Assembly (NCBI GenBank): GCA_031761405.1
Contig: JASEVX010000007.1
Location: 56,519,385 to 56,583,384, forward strand
Source of the DNA: Serripes groenlandicus
Lineage: Eukaryota > Mollusca > Bivalvia > Cardiida > Cardiidae
DNA: 64,000 bases
Direction of reading: 5' to 3'
Shown here: positions 58,247 through 64,000 of the stretch, one piece after another
How positions within the stretch are numbered: position 1 is the first letter of the stretch
Layout: each line of letters starts with the position of its first letter
The notes under the pieces: generated by a model
Seen by the model: only the letters and a program-made list of their open reading frames with translations
The model's database searches: none
Told to the model about the DNA's origin: nothing
Position numbers and translations under genes: made by a program

Positions 58247-58752
58247 TAACCCTTTCCCACTTGTAGACCCATTTTGATGTTTCTACATCGGAGTAGCTCT
58301 CGTTTTTTCAAAAGTCGAGCTAAAAATTGGTAAAAACAAGTAACTGGATTGCAAGCAATACCATAGTCCCCTACCGGTTTGCACTAAGTCCAAAAAGGGG
58401 CATAACTCATTAAAAAATTGACGAAATCCCAGGAAACGCGAACTTGATCTGTGACACATGATTACAAAGGCATATACAAAATTTCAGCTCAATACCTCAA
58501 AGCATGTAGAAAAAAAGTGCGGAAAACTGATTTGCCGGACTGACTGACTGACTGACAGATGGACTGACTGACGGACGGAGTGCAAACCTAAGAGTCCCCT
58601 TCGGCACGCCGGTAGGGGACTAACAAGCAAATTCTCCCTTTGCCAAAATGTTTTCTACTCTATTCATTTATTGATTTATAGCTGTTGTGTTTTTGAAAAG
58701 ATATTTTCGAAGTCGTCTGCAACAGATTTGTTTTATGTGGGAAAGGGATAAA
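58247..58752 (+). mobile_element. MITE-A' copy with a nested insertion
   Basis: The left end TTAACCCTTTCCCACTTGTA stops near 58290. The right part resumes at 58623 (AAATTCTCCCTTTGCCAAAA) and ends GTGGGAAAGGGATAA. Between are an F-type end and a 259-bp TIR element. Confidence 0.75.
58364..58622. mobile_element. 259-bp TIR element (TAGTCCCCTACCGG)
   Basis: TAGTCCCCTACCGG at the left and CCGGTAGGGGACTA at the right are exact inverses. TA at each outer edge may be the target duplication. Inside is a (CTGA)n-like run at 58541-58575 and an AAGTCCAAAAAGGGGCATAA phrase shared in style with F-type repeats. Confidence 0.88.
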
Positions 58753-58879
58753 GCATTTTGAATAATATGTGATGTAAATTTGTAAATATTTGATGCAGAA
58801 GGCACATAGGGTAGACTGGGCTTACCCAACTATGTTGGCTCTTTAAATAAAGTCTTTATTATTATTATCATTATTAATG
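58753..58879. repeat. non-LTR-like 3' tail with (TTA)n
   Basis: TTGGCTCTTTAAATAAAGTC followed by TTATTATTATTATCATTATT. Same layout as at 50240. Confidence 0.55.
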
Positions 58880-59108
58880 AACCCTTTCCCTCATATAGAC
58901 GCTTTCTGACGCCTATGCAGCAGACAGCTTTTTGAAAACATAGTGGCAAAAGAAGAAATTGCTCAGAACGAGCAATTTCTCCTTTTGCCACAATGTTTTC
59001 CACTTTTAGTCATAGGTCATCCATTCAATTATAGAGATTTTCTATTTTTTGACAAAATGTATTCAAAATCGTCTGCTGCAGAATTGTCGTATGAGGGAAA
59101 GGGCTATA
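58880..59108 (-). mobile_element. MITE-A copy A16
   Basis: Inverted. CCCTTTCCCTCATATAGACG at the left and GTATGAGGGAAAGGGC at the right. Hairpin TC/GA with the AGAAC loop (GTTCT on the other strand), as in MITE-C. Confidence 0.92.
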
Positions 59109-59179
59109 ATAGAGCTGTCCTAAGAGGATTACTGCAGTTCATCTTGACAAAAAAAGTCAATGTGTCAAGGTCCTGAGCA

Positions 59180-59335
59180 GCCTGTTTGTTAACCCTATCC
59201 CTCATACAACAATTCTGCAGACAACATCTTTGAACATATTTTGTCAACTTTTTTGAAAATATTGTAGCAAAGAGAAGATATTGTCCATGATGAGCAATTT
59301 CTCGTTTTGCCCAAATGTCTAAAACTCTTATTCAA
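59180..59335 (+). mobile_element. MITE-A' or hybrid fragment
   Basis: TTAACCCTATCCCTCATACA with CTGCAGACAACATC, then the hairpin phrase AGATATTGTCCATGATGAGC. Copy A17 follows at its TTAA. Confidence 0.65.
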
Positions 59336-59574
59336 TTAACCCTTTCCTTCATACGACAATTCTGCAGCAGACGACTTTGAACAAATGTTGTCAAAAAATA
59401 GAAAATCTCTATAATTGAATGGATAACCTATGACTAAAAGTGGAAAACATTGTGGCAAAGTGAGAAATTGCTCGTTTTGAGCAATTTCTTCTTTTGTCAC
59501 TATGTTTTCAAAAATCCGTCTGATGCAGAGGCGTCAGAAAGCGTCTATATGAATATATATGAGGGAAAGGGTTA
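59336..59574 (+). mobile_element. MITE-A copy A17
   Basis: TTAACCCTTTCCTTCATACG at the left, GGGAAAGGGTTAG at the right. TC/GA hairpin. The right side has an internal TATATGAATATATATGAG expansion. Confidence 0.92.
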
Positions 59575-59680
59575 GCCCACTTTCATTTATAGAGATTTTT
59601 TTATATATATTTTTGCTAAGATATATTCAAGTAAGTCTGCCGCAGTCTTGTTGCATGTGGGGAAAGGGCCTAATATGGTA
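59575..59680 (+). mobile_element. MITE-A' right half
   Basis: TTTCATTTATAGAGATTTTT, CTGCCGCAGTCTTGTTGCAT and GTGGGGAAAGGGCC. It continues the A' element that A17 interrupted. Confidence 0.65.
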
Positions 59681-59706
59681 CATGAGATAATGGGTGAAAA
59701 AAATAC

Positions 59707-59778
59707 CCTCATTTTCTTCTGTATAAACTTTCACGGTGCTGTCAGAACAGTTATCTGCAGAACACGAGCCAGGTTCAT
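59707..59778 (-). CDS. Itpr: Itpr exon (lumenal S5-pore loop)
   Basis: A 72-nt exon, found by splice logic. Acceptor attacag; donor gtattt, weaker than consensus. It needs one base from the previous exon (G+AT gives Asp) and leaves one base (G). It reads EPGSCSADNCSDSTVKVYTE then ENE. This corresponds to the variable, acidic, cysteine-containing lumenal loop before the pore; NCS is a possible N-glycosylation site. Sequence conservation here is low in the family, so support rests on phase, splice sites and position; an alternatively used exon is possible. Confidence 0.85.
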
Positions 59779-60626
59779 CTGTAATGTGAAAATATTAGAT
59801 TATCATTCTACAACAAAGTGAGGTTTTATAGGAGTAGTACAACATTATAGGTTATTTATTTTTTATCCCTATACCTCATATAGATACATTAGACGTCTCT
59901 GCACCAGCGATCCTGAGAAAATATCGTGACTAAAGGAGAAATTGCTCATTATGAGCAATTTTTTCATTTGCCACAATAATTTCAAGTCATCTGCTGCAGA
60001 TGCATCTATATGTGGGAAAAGGGATAACTCTTACCCACCTACAGCATTTTTGCAGAAGAAGACTTTGAAAACATCTGAACAAAAAATCGAAAATCTCTTT
60101 AAGTGGAAGTGAAAGTGTCTATATGTGGGAAAGGTTTTAAAGTGTTCAGATAATTCAGAGGAAAATATATGCTTGTACTTTCCTGCAGTCATAACACCTC
60201 ACAAGATACTAAGATACTAAAACGTAGTGGCAAAAGGAGTAATTTCCTCATTACAATGTTTTCAAAAGTTGTCTGCTGCAGATGTGTCAAAACTTGTCCA
60301 CAAAATTGTTAAGTATAGTTTCAATGGCTGAATGGCAAACGGGTAAAAGTTCGACTCTGTATATCAAAATTATATTTCCAAATATCTAGGGTTTATAAAT
60401 TTATTATTCAAACTCGTCTGCTACAGATTTGTTGTATGTGGGAAATGGTTAAGAATTGCCTGACTTACCAACATCTCGGAATAAATAGTTGTTCCCCTTT
60501 TTAAAGGATGTTTGCAAATAATTTCTGACTTACCAAGAGGACTAGGTAAGGAGGGGTAAACTGGGCTTTCCCCCCCAAAATATCTCTCTTATTACTCAAC
60601 AAAACCCTCAACATAGGGTTTGAGTG
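59779..60626. other. Itpr intron with several decayed MITE-A' pieces
   Basis: Pieces at about 59870-60025 (GCTCATTATGAGC hairpin), 60030-60140, 60225-60300 and 60400-60450. The rest is plain intron. Confidence 0.55.
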
Positions 60627-60860
60627 TTAACCCCCCCTTTCCCTCATATAGACGCTTTCTAATGCCTCTGCAGCAGACGACTATTTGAAAACATAGTGAC
60701 AAAAGAAGAAATTGCACAAAACGTGCAATTTCTCCTTTTGCCACAATGTTTTCCACTTTTAGTCATAGGTTATCCATTCAATTATAGAGATTTTCTACTT
60801 TTTGACAAAATATGTTCAAAGGCGTCTGCTGCAGAATTGTCGTATGAGGGAAAGGGTTAA
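60627..60860 (-). mobile_element. MITE-A copy A18, complete
   Basis: TTAA plus an expanded C run, CCTTTCCCTCATATAGACGC; right GTATGAGGGAAAGGGTTAA. AC/GT hairpin in inverse (GCACAAAACGTGC). Confidence 0.93.
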
Positions 60861-61024
60861 AGCAGACGGCGTTTTGAAAACATAGTGACAAAAGAAGAAA
60901 TTGCACAGAACGTGCAATTTCTCCTTTTGTCACAATGTTTTCCACTTTTAGTCATAGGTTATCCATCTGACAAAATATGTTCAAAGTCGTCTGCTGCAGA
61001 ATTGTCGTATGAGGGAAAGGGCTA
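60861..61024 (-). mobile_element. MITE-A copy A19, abutting A18
   Basis: Begins inside the family at AGCAGACGGCGTTTTGAAAA immediately after the A18 TTAA; AC/GT hairpin with loop AGAAC. GGTTATCCATCTGACAAAAT shows a deletion. Ends GGGAAAGGGCTAA. Confidence 0.9.
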
Positions 61025-61075
61025 AAAACAGACTTTAGAACATGAAAAATGTCCGTCATCTAGAGTTCTGCTTAC

Positions 61076-61253
61076 CTTTAATTTTGTCTATCTCCATAAG
61101 AAAGTCCTCCTGGAAGAAGATGTAGCCGACAATGGAGAAGAGATATATGAGGATGACGGCCAACACCGCGGTAAACATGAGAGATCGTACATTTCTTGTA
61201 ACAGACTTGATCACATTGATGAGGGTTTCCTCTCTATATACAACGTCTAATAG
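61076..61253 (-). CDS. Itpr: Itpr exon (S4-S5 linker and S5 helix)
   Basis: 178 nt, starts in phase 0 and leaves one base (G) before the donor gtaagc. The acceptor is tattccag. The peptide runs [20 protein letters not shown], then a hydrophobic S5 helix ([20 protein letters not shown]), then [15 protein letters not shown] at the lumenal side. The YREETL and NVIKSVTRN motifs are diagnostic of IP3 receptors. A truncated MITE-A copy ends about 50 bases past its donor. Confidence 0.96.
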
Positions 61254-62005
61254 CTGGAATACAGGAGAAGAACATTTTGATTATTATTATTATCCCTTTA
61301 CCATATACACTTGTGACATACATGTACAACAAATCTTCAGCGGACGACTTTGAAAACTTCTCCGCAAAAATGTGAACATTTTCCATACAAGTTTCATTAC
61401 TAAATTAGAGTTGAAAACATTCTGGCAAAACGAGAAATGGCTCAATATGAGAAATTTCTTCATTTGCTAAATTGTTTTCAATAGGTCTCTGCAGTAGAGG
61501 CATAAGAAAGTGTCTGTATGTGGGAAATTTTATTCTCTATTCAATAAATTTATGATCAATGCTTTATGAAAACAAATCATAAGGACATTTTTTATTAGTG
61601 TTAAATCCCGATCAGCCTTGATATCTGTGCAGATTGGTCTGGATCTGCATTGGTTGCCAATAAGTCACAAAAGGTTTCAAGTAACTTGTAACAAGCATTT
61701 TCCAATTGTATCTGATTGCATTAATGAGCAAAAAGATCATGATCTACTCATGTTATACAATATACATACACTGAGGTTGTGTCTTTTTGAGCACCAGGAA
61801 TATGTCCTTGACTAAAAGATTGTTCATATTATTGCATAGATACTATTTTTATCTCTTGGCCATCTGATATCAATGTCCGTTTTCCTCTTCTTGGAGGATA
61901 TTTTGGGCTCAATTTCGCCTTCTTCTCAATCTGGGTCCTCACATGACCATTGATTTGCACAAGCACCTTGCTCTCATCATATACATATTGTTTTTTGTTG
62001 TCGTT

Positions 62006-62188
62006 TTATTTTGGTTTTACGCCGCTTTCTGCAACCATCGTGTCATCCACCTTTTTGTCAAAACCCTTCTGGTCTGAATGCATTTTATGAAGCAAGGTCA
62101 GCAGTGTGTCAGAATTATCACTACATTGTGATCCAGAGGCATTAGCAACACTAGCCGTAGATTTAGAATTGTTTGTAATCCTTTTCAC
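62006..62188 (-). pseudogene. unidentified coding-like fragment
   Basis: A 60-codon minus frame rich in Ser, Asp and Lys (LLTLLHKMHSDQKGFDKKVD). It resembles the helical start of retroelement ORF1 or gag-like proteins in style only, and its end runs into a SINE-tail word. I do not recognise a family. Confidence 0.25.
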
Positions 62189-63088
62189 TTTTTATTTCTC
62201 ATTTTTGTCAGTCAATTGTTTTCCCTAGATCATCAGGCTTACTAGTTTTGTCAGGCATGAAGAACACAGAAACATTCAAAACAGTAAAATGTATTTTATA
62301 TTCACACAAAATAGCACCAATGCTCTATAAATCAACACCTCGGACCACATGAACGAAACATGTGCTAAATAATTCAACAAGAGGGCCAAGATGGCCCTAA
62401 ATCGATCATTTGAGTGATAGTATAGTAGCAAATATTTAACTGCAGATATCTAGGAAAATATTATTTTCCCCTTTTCAGATGCCACCTTGCTGCCCTGTTT
62501 TTCAACCAACCAATATTGCTGGAACAATTAATTTTGTCAAAGAATATTTCTATCAAATAATCCTGGTAAAGAACAAGCGGATTTTGAGGGGGAGAAGATT
62601 GATTGATTGATTGAGACAACCCCAGTATTGACAGCCCGTGTCGCTACCGACTGAGCGACTGGGGCTTGGCTTTTTAGGGGAGAAGATTGTTAAAGTTTGG
62701 GCTTTTTTCTCACTTTGTGATGCCGCAGTAACCAAAGTTCTACACAGAATGTAGATCTTTGAACAATTTTGAAAGAGGACCAACAAAGTAACTTAAAGTT
62801 GAAATTGGTCCAATGGAATTGTAGGAGTTGTCAGTTGAAGCTAAAAGTTAATTTACCCCTTTTGTGATGATTCCTTGTTTCTATGATTTAATACCCAAAC
62901 AATATGGCTTGAACAATTTAGAGAAGAGGACCAATGAAGTAAGATTTCTATGCAATTATCTTAAAATTAGACAAGCACTTTCATAATAATGGAATTTTTA
63001 AATTTGTCCCTTTTCTGATGCGGCCTGGCTGCCATGTTTTTCAACCAATAAATATGGCTTGAGAACAATTTTTGTAGAGTGTCACCAT

Positions 63089-63089
<1 letters not shown>

Positions 63090-63128
<39 letters not shown>
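63090..63128 (+). repeat. (CAGA)n microsatellite
   Basis: Nine or ten ACAG units in a row in an Itpr intron. Confidence 0.97.
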
Positions 63129-63129
<1 letters not shown>

Positions 63130-63253
63130 GAGTGATCAAAATAGTTCTAAAAACACTATCAATATTAATATACTGTCAACAGAAAATACACAGTTATATT
63201 CAGCTCAATGGCCTAATAGCAATACATCGAGATTTACTAAGAATCATACATAC

Positions 63254-63418
63254 CAGCAAACTGTAGAAGAATTCATGAACACACAGCCCAAGTATACATA
63301 AGGATAGATACAACAAGTGGTATACAAATTCAAAATCGGTGATCACAAGTCTCCAGGATTTATTGAACGTCCCACGATTTCCCATCATGCTCATTAAAAA
63401 TATACCTTTATTCAACAC
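63254..63418 (-). CDS. Itpr: Itpr exon (S3/S4 membrane region), first exon in window
   Basis: 165 nt, phase 0 at both ends, 55 residues. The acceptor is tttcag before 63418 and the donor is gtatgt after 63254. The peptide contains GNRGTF, a hydrophobic run [20 protein letters not shown] and FYSLL, all strongly matching the region before S5 of animal IP3 receptors. It joins directly to [10 protein letters not shown] in the next exon, as in the family (FYSLLLFDLVYREET). The exon upstream of it is not in the window. Confidence 0.95.
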
Positions 63419-63515
63419 CTGAAATTATAGTAAATTAAAGTATGTATATATATGAGGTCAAGTCAGAAAGATCCTAAAGTTATAGTACATGTTTATGAGC
63501 AAGCCAAAAAGTGCC

Positions 63516-63731
63516 TTAGCCCTTTCCCTTATACAACAATTCTGCAGCAGACGACTTTGAACATGGTTTGTCAAAAAATAGAAAATCTTTATAATTGAAT
63601 GGATAACCTATGACCAAAAGTGGAAAACATTGTGGCTCGTTTTGAGCAATTTCTTCTTTTGTCACTATGTTTTCAAAAAGCCATCTGCTGCAGAGGCGTT
63701 AGAAAGCGTCTATATGAAGGGAAAGGGTTAG
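63516..63731 (+). mobile_element. MITE-A copy A20, TTAG duplicated
   Basis: TTAG stands outside both CCCTTTCCC (63516-63519) and GGGAAAGGG (63728-63731). TC/GA hairpin with part of the left arm deleted (TTGTGGCTCGTTTTGAGC). Confidence 0.93.
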
Positions 63732-64000
63732 TATATGAGTATGAACTAAAACAAACGATGGGACCATCATGTTCCTATATCCATCACCTGATTTAATAGA
63801 GCTTCTATAGTTTTCAAAGTTTTTACTCAATTCATATAACGAAAACATGCCCCTCCTCCTGGTTGCTATGATTTTTCAACAAAAGTTAATATTTTGTACA
63901 ATCTTCATTAAAATAACCAAATTAACATTTTCATAAAAAAAAATCAAATCGGACCAGTTCTGTTGGAAACATTAATTTTAAAAGTTTTCATTATTCTCAT
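63732..64000. other. AT-rich, presumably further Itpr intron
   Basis: No exon of Itpr recognised on the minus strand; nothing else seen. Confidence 0.5.

Larger units (their letters stand above)
61254..63253. other. Itpr intron: A' fragment, transposon-like coding scrap, SINE head, microsatellite
   Basis: 61320-61535 is an A' fragment (AACAAATCTTCAGCGGACGA, GGCAAAACGAGAAATGGC). 61995-62270 holds a SINE-B tail word (GGTTTTACGCCGCTTTCTG) next to a 60-codon minus frame (DTLLTLLHKMHSDQKGFDKK), possibly a decayed retroelement ORF1. 62600-62676 is a SINE-C head in inverse. 63088-63128 is a (CAGA)n run. Confidence 0.5.
48674..63418 (-). other. Itpr: Itpr gene, 3' part (seven terminal exons and six introns)
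   Basis: Inositol 1,4,5-trisphosphate receptor, the tetrameric IP3-gated calcium release channel of the endoplasmic reticulum. Seven exons were found by reading the minus strand and placing GT/AG borders; all phases agree (0,1,1,0,1,0 at the six junctions) and give 364 residues ending in a stop. The order is: S3/S4 membrane region, S5, short lumenal loop, pore with GGGIGD, S6, zinc-binding linker domain, C-terminal coiled coil. This is the order in all IP3 receptors. Introns are about 2.0, 1.3, 2.9, 2.0, 3.8 and 1.6 kb and are packed with MITEs and tandem arrays. The ligand-binding N-terminus, about 2,000 or more residues in the family, must lie beyond the right edge. Ryanodine receptors share the pore layout, but the [13 protein letters not shown] and [10 protein letters not shown] stretches are IP3-receptor type. 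Confidence 0.96.

Noticed and set aside
61254..63253. an additional Itpr exon between the S3/S4 and S5 exons
   Set aside because: The peptide is continuous across the junction (FYSLL to LLDVVYREE) as in relatives, leaving no missing residues.

Overview
This window is nuclear DNA from an animal, most likely a bivalve mollusc. The evidence is a spliced inositol trisphosphate receptor gene, an AT-rich background, several tRNA-headed SINEs and very dense short inverted-repeat transposons. Some of these repeat families remind me of Dreissena (zebra and quagga mussel) sequence, but that is a recollection and not a result. I see no bacterial-style gene, rRNA, CRISPR array or virus.

Only one host gene can be supported. 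The 3' end of an inositol 1,4,5-trisphosphate receptor gene (Itpr) lies on the minus strand from 63418 down to 48674. Seven exons of 165, 178, 72, 110, 166, 161 and 243 nt join in frame with GT/AG introns and encode 364 residues. They carry the last transmembrane helices, the pore (GGGIGD), the C2H2-like linker fold and the C-terminal coiled coil. The 5' part of the gene is beyond the right edge.

Everything else is transposon or satellite. 1-11 kb: SINEs, MITEs, a 53-bp array, a LINE 3' end and a 0.6-kb TIR element. 11.3-13.2 kb: a 48-bp satellite with a 432-bp duplicated block. 13.4-30.5 kb: scattered MITEs and SINEs, with two insertions whose target sites can be read inside older SINEs. 30.6-33.2 kb: a complete MULE DNA transposon with a FLYWCH/MULE transposase broken by one in-frame stop, matching terminal inverted repeats and an 8-bp target duplication. 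34.2 kb: a 200-bp GA run. 39.6-41.3 kb: a 64-bp satellite. 43-64 kb: Itpr introns and 3' flank filled with a hairpin MITE family, a 163-bp array inside a TIR element, a 72-bp array and a PIF/Harbinger-like element.

Family names used below are local labels. MITE-A: CCCTTTCCC termini, TTAN target, central hairpin; A' is its diverged relative. MITE-B: GAGCCGTTCCACGAG termini. MITE-C: CGAGGGCTTGG termini with a 4-bp target duplication. MITE-D: TTAACTCTTTCAGCGCC termini. SINE-A, B and C are three tRNA-headed SINE groups. F is a group of elements ending near a GAGCTAAAAA motif. G is an unidentified dispersed repeat. The most unusual signals are the MITE-A hairpin, whose stem changes in a paired way between copies, a hairpin core shared by MITE-A and MITE-C, and relaxed TTAN target duplications.
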